A stretch of DNA of 64,000 nucleotides. It comes from Actinomycetota bacterium (GTDB lineage: Bacteria; Actinomycetota; Acidimicrobiia; IMCC26256; PALSA-610). Below are positions 53,416-62,708 of the stretch, in pieces (within the stretch, counting starts at the first letter, position 1; each line of letters begins with the position of its first letter). The translations under genes and the position numbers were made by a program. The notes under the pieces were generated by a model, which was not told the origin of the DNA, ran no database searches, and saw nothing but the letters and a program-made list of their open reading frames with translations. The DNA is taken from assembly GCA_003134555.1 (NCBI GenBank), contig PLBO01000145.1:1-64000 (forward strand). Reading direction: 5' to 3'.

Positions 53416-54716
53416 CCGCGACCGACGAACCCCGATCCGAATCCGTGACCCCGGAACCCGAGGAACCGACCGCAGTCGCGGCAGCTCAGGCCGAGCGCGC
53501 GCTGGCGGCCGAGCTCGTCGCCGACTCGCTTGGTCAGTACATGCGCGCCGCGTTCAATCGCGTGCGCGCCGGTGACAGTGGCGTCCTACCGGTCGTCGCG
53601 GGCATGTTGCTCATCTCCGCGTTGTTCCAGTCGCTCAACTCGCATTTCCTGACCGCCGGAAACCTGGTCAACCTGCTGATCCAGGGCGCGGTCTACATGT
53701 TGTTGGCGATGGGCGAAGTCTTCCCGCTGCTCCTCGGCGAGATCGACCTCTCGATCGGTTTCGTGAGTGGCATCGGCGGAATCGTCACCGCCGAGCTCAT
53801 CAAGCAATCGTGGGGTTGGCCCTGGTGGGCCGCGATCCTGGTCGCCCTTCTGATCTGCGCCGCGATCGGTGCCCTCCAGGGCACGATCATCACGCGGATC
53901 GGGCTTCCCTCGTTCGTCGTCACGCTCGCCGGTTTGCTCGGGTGGCAAGGCGTGATGTTGCTCATACTCGGCAACGGCGGAACGCTCGCCATCAACGACA
54001 AGGTCGTGAACGATCTCGCCAGTGGGAACCTGACACCCGTCGCCAGCTGGATCGTGATGCTCGCGATCGTCGGCGTGTTCGGTCTCCGCACGTGGTTCCG
54101 CGACGCGCGCCGTCGATCGAGTGGCCTGGTCGCGCCGCCGGTAAATGTGACGCTGCTCAAGGTCACGGCCGCCGGGATCGCCGGCATCGCCGTGGTACTG
54201 ATCTGCAACGCCAACCGCGGAAGGATCGTGCCGATCAAGGGTTTGCCGTGGGTCGTGCTCATCGTCCTCGGCGTGCTCACGATGTGGACGTTGTTGCTCA
54301 TGCGAACCAAGTTCGGCCGCTACATGTATGCGATCGGAGGCAACCCCGAGGCGGCGCGCCGCGCGGGCGTGAACCTGGCCCTGATCCGGACAGTGGCCTT
54401 CACCCTGGCGTCGTTCACCGCCGGGATTGCCGGCATCATCTACGCGTCGCGATTGCGATCGGTGTCGACCGCCCTCGACGGCGGGACGCTCGTGCTCTAC
54501 GCCGTTGCCGCCGCGGTTATCGGCGGCACGAGCCTCTTCGGTGGTCGCGGCAAGGCACTGCATGCCGTGCTCGGCGGCCTGGTGATCGCGGCGATCGACA
54601 ACGGCATGGGGCTGCAGGGCTACAGCGGCGCGGCGCAGCACGTCGTCACTGCGCTCGTGCTCCTGGCGGCGGTCACTATCGACGCGCTGGCGCAGCGGGG
54701 TCGCGCCGCCCGCTGA
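53412..54716 (+). CDS. Sugar ABC transporter permease (XylH/RbsC type)
   Basis: A 434-residue permease with a 50-residue hydrophilic N-tail and about 10 membrane segments. It has the conserved LLLGEIDLSIGFVSGIGGI block and TKFGRYMYAIGGNPEAARRAGVN typical of the RbsC/XylH family. GTG start overlaps the ATPase stop by 4 nt. With the binding protein and single ATPase it completes an importer. It converges on the HTH-TM gene four bases later. Confidence 0.9.
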   Translation: MTATDEPRSESVTPEPEEPTAVAAAQAERALAAELVADSLGQYMRAAFNRVRAGDSGVLPVVAGMLLISALFQSLNSHFLTAGNLVNLLIQGAVYMLLAMGEVFPLLLGEIDLSIGFVSGIGGIVTAELIKQSWGWPWWAAILVALLICAAIGALQGTIITRIGLPSFVVTLAGLLGWQGVMLLILGNGGTLAINDKVVNDLASGNLTPVASWIVMLAIVGVFGLRTWFRDARRRSSGLVAPPVNVTLLKVTAAGIAGIAVVLICNANRGRIVPIKGLPWVVLIVLGVLTMWTLLLMRTKFGRYMYAIGGNPEAARRAGVNLALIRTVAFTLASFTAGIAGIIYASRLRSVSTALDGGTLVLYAVAAAVIGGTSLFGGRGKALHAVLGGLVIAAIDNGMGLQGYSGAAQHVVTALVLLAAVTIDALAQRGRAAR

Positions 54717-54720
54717 TCGA

Positions 54721-55653
54721 CTACGGGGTCCGGCTCGTCGAGTCGGGCGTGCCGATGATCGTGATCGGGGTCTCGCCCGGCAGGATCGACACGGGCGGAT
54801 CATCGGGATTGGGTTGCGGTGCCGCGACCGAGATCGGGACGTCGGAGGGTTGCTCCGCCGCCGGGACCGTCGCGTCGGTGACGTGCTGCGCCTCTGTCGT
54901 CGGCGTCGTGGTGGTTGTCGGCGCGGCGGTGACGGGCGTTGCAGTGGTCGGGGTAGCCGCGTGTGTGGTCGACGAAGCCTGCGGCTGGGTGGTGGTCGAC
55001 GGTTCGGTCGCGACGACCGGCTGCGTCTGTACCGTCTCGGTCTTGGCACCCGGCGACGACGGCGATTGCACCGCAGCCGCGGAGCCCGCGAACGCAGCCA
55101 TGCCCGCGGCGAGACCGGCCACGGGGAGGATGACTTTCCGGCGCAGCAACTCACCGTGCAGCCGGCGCGCCTCGGCGCGGTTGCAGCCGAGGACCTCGGA
55201 GATCTGTTGCTCGATCGCGTCACGGTCGCGGCTGAGGGCGCCCGCGAGGGCGACGATGTCGACGGCACGCAACGCGAGCGGGTCGCCCGGCTCGGTGTTG
55301 CGCAGACGACGCACGATGTCGACGTAGCCGGCGATGACGTCGTCGCCGCCCGGACCGACAGGCTGCTGCACGTCACCGATGACCAGATGGCGATCTTCGA
55401 ACTGCAGCGGCATGCGGAGCGGAACGTGCGCGGTGAGGTCTTCGCCGTAGCACTCGGCGAGCTGGGCACATACGTCGGCCGGAACGGGTTCGAGGCCGCG
55501 CTCGTAGGCGCGCAACTTGGCCACGGTGGTTCCTGCCTCGGCTGCGGCCGGCTTGCGCTTGAGGCCACGCCGCTTGCGCGCCGCCTGGAGCAACGCGCCG
55601 AGTCGTTCCGGCGGCATGGCGTCGTCGAGCAGCAGGGCCACGACCTCACTCAT
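54721..55653 (-). CDS. HTH-type protein with transmembrane segment and Thr-rich tail
   Basis: A 310-residue protein. Residues 1-70 contain an Xre-like helix-turn-helix (LGALLQAARKRRGLKRKPAAAEAGTTVAKLRAYERGLEPVPADV). A helical middle follows, then a membrane segment around 190-210 (ILPVAGLAAGMAAFAGSAAAV) and about 100 residues of Thr/Pro/Ala-rich sequence outside. The layout is like RodZ (cytosolic HTH, one TM, extracellular tail), but no RodZ sequence signature can be claimed. The track start 55914 lies in the esterase gene. Confidence 0.72.
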   Translation of the reverse strand: MSEVVALLLDDAMPPERLGALLQAARKRRGLKRKPAAAEAGTTVAKLRAYERGLEPVPADVCAQLAECYGEDLTAHVPLRMPLQFEDRHLVIGDVQQPVGPGGDDVIAGYVDIVRRLRNTEPGDPLALRAVDIVALAGALSRDRDAIEQQISEVLGCNRAEARRLHGELLRRKVILPVAGLAAGMAAFAGSAAAVQSPSSPGAKTETVQTQPVVATEPSTTTQPQASSTTHAATPTTATPVTAAPTTTTTPTTEAQHVTDATVPAAEQPSDVPISVAAPQPNPDDPPVSILPGETPITIIGTPDSTSRTP

Positions 55654-55714
55654 TGCGCATCCGAACTCCCGAGTCGCCGATCCGGCTCTCTCATCGGCAG
55701 TCCGCCCGCGCCGC

Positions 55715-57220
55715 TCAAGGAGTAAATGCGGCGATTTCGGCCTCGAAGACCTCGCGATCCTCCCGGGCAGGGTCGTCGAGCAGTTCGCACGTGGTGTCGA
55801 AGCGCATCGTCGCCCGCCGGTCGAGGTCGTAGCGCGGCCACTCCGGCAGTCCGGCGTGCTGCGGATCGCCCTCGCGCGCGAAGGCGATCCAGGCCCGGTG
55901 CATCGCGTTGGCAATGCCCTGTCGCTCGGGCCCGGAGCCGGTGAGCATGTCGGCGCCGCCGCGGTCGAGGTTGTCGAACACGAACGGGATCTCGAGTGCG
56001 TGGGTCGACCGCAGGATGCCGCCGAACACCGGGCTCTGGAAGGTGAAGAGGTACGACCAGACCGGAGCGTGCGCGAGCTGGGCCTCGAGGAGCCGGATCG
56101 CGGGTATGCGGAACACGCCGTCGGTCGACAGGTCGAGCCAGAGCTCCTGCGGTGTCGCGTTGGGGCGACGGGCGCGATAACTGTCGAACAGCGGATCGCC
56201 GGCGGCGCCGAATGCCGCGCGCAGCCGGTTGCGCACGCCCTCGTCGTCGATCGTGGCGAGAACGGGATCGGCGATCGTGAACAGCGTCATCTCGTTGAGG
56301 TTCGTGCCGGTGAGCACCCGGACTCCTGCGGCGTTGCCGGCGGTGATCGCGGCGAGCGGCTGTTCGCTCAGCACCGTGCCGTCGATGACGGGCTGGAAGG
56401 GGAGCGCGGCGACGCCGTCTTCCCGGAACGCCGGGAGCGCGCCGAGCACGGCGTCGGTCGACGCGGCAAGGAGTGCTTCGGAGTCGCCGGCACGAACACC
56501 GAGATTCTCGACGACGCGCGCGGCGACGCCGGTCGCGCGTTCGCGCGTCGACATCCACGACGCCGCGCCGCTCTGCGGGATCGCGGCGCGGAACAGGCCG
56601 TGCGCGCCGGGCGTGCCGAGGAGCGTGGCGACGCTGGCTGCACCGGCCGACTCGCCGAACACGGTGACGCGGTCGGGGTCGCCGCCGAACGCGCCGATGC
56701 AGTCGCGCACCCATTCGAGGGCGGCGATCTGATCGAGGATGCCGGCGTTTCCGGAACCTGCGAACGCGCCGTCGAAGAGGTCGGCCAGGTGCATGAACCC
56801 GAACGGGCCGAGGCGATAGTTGATCGTGACGACCACGACGTCGCCCTGGACCGCGAACTTCGTACCGTCGTACCACGGCGTGTCGCCCGCGCCCCAGATG
56901 AACGCGCCGCCGTGGATCCAGACCATGACGGGACGGCGCGCGTCGTCGCATCCCGGTGTCCACACGTTGAGGTAGAGGCTGTCCTCGCTGTAGGGGGGCT
57001 GGCGCTGGCCCATCATCGTGGTCATCGCGAACTCCGTCTGGGCCGACTGGGCCGAGAACGTGCCGGCGTCGCGGGTACCGGCCCACGGTTCTTCGCGCTG
57101 AGGCGGTTGCCAGCGCCGCGCTCCTACCGGCGGCGCGGCATAGGGGATGCCGCGGAACACCGCCACTCCGTCGCGTTCGAAGCCTTCCACTTTGCCACTG
57201 CGCGTCGCCACGATCGTCAT
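55715..57220 (-). CDS. Type B carboxylesterase
   Basis: A 501-residue alpha/beta hydrolase of the cholinesterase-like COesterase family. The Ser is in VFGESAGAAS (residue 191), the oxyanion hole in WIHGGAFIWG and the EDSLYLNVWTP block is canonical; the catalytic Glu and His follow later (HALEIPFVFDNL region). No signal peptide, so it is likely cytosolic. It hydrolyses short-chain esters. ATG 57220; the track start extends into the enoyl-CoA hydratase. Confidence 0.92.
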   Translation of the reverse strand: MTIVATRSGKVEGFERDGVAVFRGIPYAAPPVGARRWQPPQREEPWAGTRDAGTFSAQSAQTEFAMTTMMGQRQPPYSEDSLYLNVWTPGCDDARRPVMVWIHGGAFIWGAGDTPWYDGTKFAVQGDVVVVTINYRLGPFGFMHLADLFDGAFAGSGNAGILDQIAALEWVRDCIGAFGGDPDRVTVFGESAGAASVATLLGTPGAHGLFRAAIPQSGAASWMSTRERATGVAARVVENLGVRAGDSEALLAASTDAVLGALPAFREDGVAALPFQPVIDGTVLSEQPLAAITAGNAAGVRVLTGTNLNEMTLFTIADPVLATIDDEGVRNRLRAAFGAAGDPLFDSYRARRPNATPQELWLDLSTDGVFRIPAIRLLEAQLAHAPVWSYLFTFQSPVFGGILRSTHALEIPFVFDNLDRGGADMLTGSGPERQGIANAMHRAWIAFAREGDPQHAGLPEWPRYDLDRRATMRFDTTCELLDDPAREDREVFEAEIAAFTP

Positions 57221-57264
57221 GGCTGGCAAGGCTATCTCCGCCGAATGGTGCGAGTCAGGGGCGC

Positions 57265-58047
57265 CTAGAGGCGCGAGAAGTCGGGCTCCCGCTTCTCCAA
57301 GAACGCGGCGATGGCCTCCATGTTCGCGGGCTGGCCGATCATGCCCGTGAACGCGCGGTCCTCGCGCGCCCGCGCCGCGCGTACGGCGTCGATTCGGCCC
57401 TCGACAACGATGCGCTTGGTCGCGCTCAACGACGCGACCGGCATCTTGGCGATGCGGCGGGCCAGATCCATGGTGACGTTCATCAGCTCGTCGGGCTCGA
57501 CGGCGCGCAGTGCGAGGCCGCACTCGACGGCCTCGTCGGCGGTGATCCAGTCGCCGGTGTACAGCTTGAGCGCGGCGCGCTGGTTGCCCATCACGACGGG
57601 CATCAGCAAGCTGCCGGCGGCTTCGGGGACGACGCCGAGCGGGACGAACGGCGCGCGCAGCCGCGCGGTCGACGCGATGAATGCAAGATCGACGTGCAGC
57701 AGCATCGTCATGCCGATTCCGACGCCGATCCCGTTGACCGCGGCGATGACCGGCTTGCCGAACGCGGCGAGTGTGTCGAGGAAGCGGGGGAAGCCCGGCC
57801 CGGCGTCGCCGAAGTCGGTGCGGGTTGCCGCACTCAGGCGTCCCATCTCGGCGAGGTCCTGACCGGCGGAGAACGCGCGGCCGGTGCCGGTGATCACCAC
57901 GCATGCGATGTCGGCGCGCTCGGCAGCTTCCTCCAAGGCGGCGCCCGCCGCGTGGTACAGCTCGTCGTTGAACGCGTTCAGCGCCTCGGGGCGGTTGAGG
58001 GTGAGCACGCGCACGCGCGCGTCGTCGACGACTTCCAGGATTGCCAT
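57265..58047 (-). CDS. Enoyl-CoA hydratase/isomerase family protein
   Basis: A 260-residue crotonase-fold enzyme. The acyl-CoA oxyanion loop is RAFSAGQDLAEM, the second NGIGVGIGMTMLLHVDLAFI, and the acidic site VPLGVVPEAAGS resembles Delta3,Delta2-enoyl-CoA isomerases more than hydratases (single Glu of the PEA motif). It handles unsaturated acyl-CoA intermediates. It is two bases downstream of the PhyH gene on the same strand. Confidence 0.88.
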   Translation of the reverse strand: MAILEVVDDARVRVLTLNRPEALNAFNDELYHAAGAALEEAAERADIACVVITGTGRAFSAGQDLAEMGRLSAATRTDFGDAGPGFPRFLDTLAAFGKPVIAAVNGIGVGIGMTMLLHVDLAFIASTARLRAPFVPLGVVPEAAGSLLMPVVMGNQRAALKLYTGDWITADEAVECGLALRAVEPDELMNVTMDLARRIAKMPVASLSATKRIVVEGRIDAVRAARAREDRAFTGMIGQPANMEAIAAFLEKREPDFSRL

Positions 58048-58049
58048 GT

Positions 58050-58847
58050 TCAGATCCCGTCCCACACGATCTTGGTCGACCCGTCGCCGAGCAGAAGTTG
58101 CTCGGGCGACTGCTTGTTGATGTGGCCGATCAGCATGTTGTAGACGCCGTAGCCGACGAGCTCGCGCAGGCGGGGCTCGAAAGTCTGCACCTTCTCGCGC
58201 GGGAGACCGAGCTGTTGGTTCTCCTGCTGACGGACGTAACCCGCGCAATAGTTCATCGCGATGCCGACGCGCGGTTCGCTCGTCGTGTTGGCACCGCCGC
58301 CGTGCCAGAGGCTGCCGTGCCAGATCAGCACCGCGCCCTTGGGCATCTCGGCGGCGATCGAGTCGTAGTCGGCGCCGTAATCGGGGCTGTGATCCGACAG
58401 GTGCGTTCCGGGAATGAGGCGCGTCGCGCCGTTTGCCTCGGTGAAGTCGGTGAGCGCCCACATCGAGTTGCACACGGTCGGCGGGTGCGGTTTCGGCAAG
58501 GGGATGAGCTGGTCGTCGGCGTGGATCGGTTGGGCGCTCTCGCCCGGCAGGATGTCGATCGACGAGAGCGAAGAGATCAGACAACCCGGATCGAGCACGC
58601 CCTCCACGATCGGAAGTACGTGCTCGTGCACGGGCACGCGTTGCCACAGGTCGTCGTACGCGAGCAGGTTGTAGATGCGTAACGTCTTGTGGCCCTCGAA
58701 CGAGTTCGGCGACGGCTGCACGTCGAGGTAGCGCTCGAGGCGCGACAGCGAATCGTTCAGCTCGTCGACCAGCGCGGGCTCGATCGCGTCCTCGACGACG
58801 GTGTAGCCCCGCTCGGCGACTTCCTTCAGGTGCAGGTCGACGTCCAT
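58050..58847 (-). CDS. Phytanoyl-CoA dioxygenase (PhyH) family protein
   Basis: A 265-residue Fe(II)/2-oxoglutarate hydroxylase. The HxD pair is in PIHADDQLIPLP, the distal His in WHGSLWHGGGANTT and the 2-oxoglutarate Arg in SEPRVGIAMNY. Such enzymes hydroxylate phytanoyl-CoA or other small molecules. The ATG is taken at 58847, leaving 19 bp to the divergent carbonic anhydrase-like gene. It overlaps functionally with enoyl-CoA hydratase in branched-lipid breakdown (inference). Confidence 0.88.
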   Translation of the reverse strand: MDVDLHLKEVAERGYTVVEDAIEPALVDELNDSLSRLERYLDVQPSPNSFEGHKTLRIYNLLAYDDLWQRVPVHEHVLPIVEGVLDPGCLISSLSSIDILPGESAQPIHADDQLIPLPKPHPPTVCNSMWALTDFTEANGATRLIPGTHLSDHSPDYGADYDSIAAEMPKGAVLIWHGSLWHGGGANTTSEPRVGIAMNYCAGYVRQQENQQLGLPREKVQTFEPRLRELVGYGVYNMLIGHINKQSPEQLLLGDGSTKIVWDGI

Positions 58848-58866
58848 TCCCGTCAAACTAGTGCGC

Positions 58867-59385
58867 ATGACCCTCTATGCCCTCGGTGACATCGTGCCCC
58901 GCATCGATCCCGAAGCCTTCGTGCATCCCGATTGCACGATCATCGGCAACGTCGAGATCGGAGCCGGCGCGACGATCTGGCCGCGAGCGGTGCTGCGTGG
59001 TGATCAGAGCCGCATCGTTGTCGGGGAACGCACGAGTGTGCAGGACGGCGCGGTGCTCCACTGCACTCGCGAGCTCGAGACGATCGTGGGGAACGACTGC
59101 ACGATCGGCCATCTCGCGCATCTCGAAGGCTGCGTCGTCGAGGACGGCGCGCTCGTCGGCACGGGCTCGATCGTGTTGCACCGCGCGATCGTGCGCTCGG
59201 GCGCACTGGTCGGCGCGGGCGCGGTAGTTCCCAACGACATGGAAGTACCCAGCGGGGCGATGGCGCTGGGGGTTCCCGCCCGTTTGCGGGAAGGTGCGGT
59301 GAGGCCCGACCAGATCACCCATCCCGCGCAGGAGTACGTGCGCAACTGGGCGCGTTACCGCGCCGAGCTCCGCCGCATCGAATAA
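58867..59385 (+). CDS. Gamma-carbonic-anhydrase-like left-handed beta-helix protein
   Basis: A 172-residue hexapeptide-repeat protein (IGNVEIGAGATIWPRAVLRGDQSRI, GNDCTIGHLAHLEGCVVEDGALVGTG). The metal His at 65 and 82 are visible; the third usual ligand (His five after GH) is Glu 87 here with His 85 three residues earlier, so the site is altered. Members bind zinc or act as acyl/acetyl-carriers such as PaaY. A GTG 58861 is an alternative start. Confidence 0.85.
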   Translation: MTLYALGDIVPRIDPEAFVHPDCTIIGNVEIGAGATIWPRAVLRGDQSRIVVGERTSVQDGAVLHCTRELETIVGNDCTIGHLAHLEGCVVEDGALVGTGSIVLHRAIVRSGALVGAGAVVPNDMEVPSGAMALGVPARLREGAVRPDQITHPAQEYVRNWARYRAELRRIE

Positions 59386-59424
59386 GCGCGGCGTCGGCTC
59401 GCTGTGCATCACTAGGTTGGACGG

Positions 59425-60672
59425 ATGCGTCTGTTCGTCGACACGACGCCGCTCCGAGTGTCGCGGGACTACCGGCGGCTGTGGATCGGCCAGGCGGTGT
59501 CGTTCTTCGGCAGCACGATCACGATTGCAGCACTTCCGTTCCAGGTGTTCCACCAGACGCGTTCGTCGCTTGCGGTCGGACTTCTCGGCGTGGCGCAGCT
59601 CGGCCCGCTGTTGCTCTTCTCCGTCGTGGGCGGCGCGTTCGCCGACCGCGTCGACAAGCGGCGGCTGCTCCTCGGCGTCACCGCGGTGGCGCTCGGGTGC
59701 GCGGCCGCACTCGCGTACAACGCATCGCTGCATCGACCGCATCTGTGGATGCTCTACGTCCTGGGCGCGGCGACGAGCGCGACCTTCGCCGTCAGCTCCA
59801 CGGTGCTGCGGTCGCTGCTACCACTGCTCGTGGAGGAGGAGCTACGACCGGCGGCGTTCGCGTTGCAGGCGACCTACGGGACGTTCGGGATGATGGTCGG
59901 ACCGGCAGTCGGGGGCGCGCTGATCGGCGTGTTCGGGCTCACGAGCGCCTACGCCGTCGATGTCGGCACGTTCTGTATTGCACTCGTCGTGTTCGGGGCG
60001 ATCGCACCGGCTCCGCCGGTGGTCGCGGCGAGCGGCGCGACCGCAGCGTCGGTGCTGGAGGGATGGCGTTTCCTGCGTGGGCACTCGGTCATCATGAGCA
60101 CCTTCGGTATCGATGTTCTCGCGATGGTGTTCGGCCTGCCCCGCTCGCTGTTCCCCGCGCTCGCGGATCGATTGCATGGCGGTCCGGCGTTGTACGGGCT
60201 CCTCCTCTCGTCGGTAGCGGCGGGCGCGTTCGTCGCGTCCCTCGTCAGCGGGTGGACGATCCGCGTTCGGCATCAGGGCCGTGCCGTGCTCTGGGCGGTC
60301 GCGGCGTGGGGTGTCGCGATCGCGGTTGCAGGTTTGGTACGGACGCCGGTTCTCGTGCTTGCGATGCTGGCCTGCGCCGGGGCTGCCGACATGATCTCCG
60401 GCGTCTACCGGTCGGCCATAACCGCGAGCGTCACGCCCGACGAACTGCGTGGCCGGATCAGTGGTGTCGAACTCGCGGTGTACGCCGGTGGTCCCGTAGT
60501 CGGCGACATCGAGGCCGGCGTCGTCGGGGGTTTGGCCGGTGTCGAGTTCGCGATCGTGTCGGGGGGCGTGGCTTGTGTGGTCGCCGCCGCTGTGTTCGCG
60601 GCCCGGGTGCGTAGCCTCGCCAATTACGTGCGTCCGGCGAGCCGTGAGGAGCGCGAGCAGAACTACAGCTAG
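59425..60672 (+). CDS. MFS transporter (EntS/MFS_3 type)
   Basis: A 415-residue, about 12-segment transporter. RLWIGQAVSFFGSTITIAALPFQVF and the loop GGAFADRVDKRRLLL are EntS-like. It shares layout with the transporter at 22588 but is only distantly alike. Cargo unknown. It overlaps the converging VIT gene by 4 bp. Confidence 0.88.
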   Translation: MRLFVDTTPLRVSRDYRRLWIGQAVSFFGSTITIAALPFQVFHQTRSSLAVGLLGVAQLGPLLLFSVVGGAFADRVDKRRLLLGVTAVALGCAAALAYNASLHRPHLWMLYVLGAATSATFAVSSTVLRSLLPLLVEEELRPAAFALQATYGTFGMMVGPAVGGALIGVFGLTSAYAVDVGTFCIALVVFGAIAPAPPVVAASGATAASVLEGWRFLRGHSVIMSTFGIDVLAMVFGLPRSLFPALADRLHGGPALYGLLLSSVAAGAFVASLVSGWTIRVRHQGRAVLWAVAAWGVAIAVAGLVRTPVLVLAMLACAGAADMISGVYRSAITASVTPDELRGRISGVELAVYAGGPVVGDIEAGVVGGLAGVEFAIVSGGVACVVAAAVFAARVRSLANYVRPASREEREQNYS

Positions 60673-61370
60673 ACGTTCGCGCCGACGAGACGCCCGATGC
60701 CGTACGTGAGGAGCATCGACACCGTCGACAGCATGACGACTCTTATCGCGGCTCGACCGCGTGGTGCGCCGCCGAGTTGCGCGCCGAGTGCGCCGAGGCC
60801 GAGCAGCGCGACGATGGTGAGCGCGGCGGTCACGCCGATGCGCACGGCCTTGCCCGAGAGCGTGACGGCCAGGACGGGCACGAGGGCGCCAACGGTGAAC
60901 GCGGCGGCTGAGGTCAGCGCGGCCTGCAGAGGACGCGCCGTCATCACCTCGGAGATGCCGAGCTCGTCGCGCGCGTGGGCGCCCACCGCGTCGTGGGCCA
61001 TCAGCTGGTCGGCGACCAGTCGCGCCAGGCCGGGTTCCACGCCACGACCCTCGTAGATCTTCGCGAGCTCGCGCAGCTCGGCCCGCGGGTTCTCGGTGAT
61101 CGCCTCGGCCTCGACGCGCAAGTCGGCCTGCTCGGCGTCGCGCTGCGAGCTCACGGAGATGTACTCGCCGACCGCCATCGACAACGCCCCCGCGACGAGC
61201 CCGGCGAGACCCGCCGTGACGAGCGCCGACTGCGACGAATTCGCGGCCGCCACACCGATAACCAGTCCGGCGACCGACAAGATGCCGTCGTTCGCTCCGA
61301 GCACCGCGGCCCGCAGCCAACCTGCTCGATGGCTTTTGTGATGCTCGGCGACGTGCGCGGAGACGGCCAC
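60669..61370 (-). CDS. VIT family (VIT1/CCC1-like) transporter
   Basis: A 233-residue membrane protein. The first segment AVLGANDGILSVAGLVIGVAAAN and second AGALSMAVGEYISVSSQRDAEQADL are the VIT1/CCC1 core, which carries Fe(II) or Mn(II); the DAEQADL region and ELAKIYEGRG helix form the cytosolic metal-binding hub. C-terminal hydrophobic pairs follow. It probably exports or stores iron or manganese. GTG/ATG start near 61370. Confidence 0.88.
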   Translation of the reverse strand: MAVSAHVAEHHKSHRAGWLRAAVLGANDGILSVAGLVIGVAAANSSQSALVTAGLAGLVAGALSMAVGEYISVSSQRDAEQADLRVEAEAITENPRAELRELAKIYEGRGVEPGLARLVADQLMAHDAVGAHARDELGISEVMTARPLQAALTSAAAFTVGALVPVLAVTLSGKAVRIGVTAALTIVALLGLGALGAQLGGAPRGRAAIRVVMLSTVSMLLTYGIGRLVGANV

Positions 61371-61452
61371 CCGCGCACGCTACCGCCATTCGCGCAAGAA
61401 CCCTTTCCAGGACTAGCGTGCTCCAGCCGTCGTTCGCGATCCGGAGGGGATC

Positions 61453-62655
<1,203 letters not shown>

Positions 62656-62708
62656 CTGCTCGAGGGCCGAGTTGTATCGCGTCGTCGGATGGCGCGGTCT
62701 GACCCGGT

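Noticed and set aside
53586-55649. A 687-residue minus-strand ORF
   Set aside because: Shadow of the permease gene joined to another frame of the HTH-TM gene; Arg/Pro repeats only.
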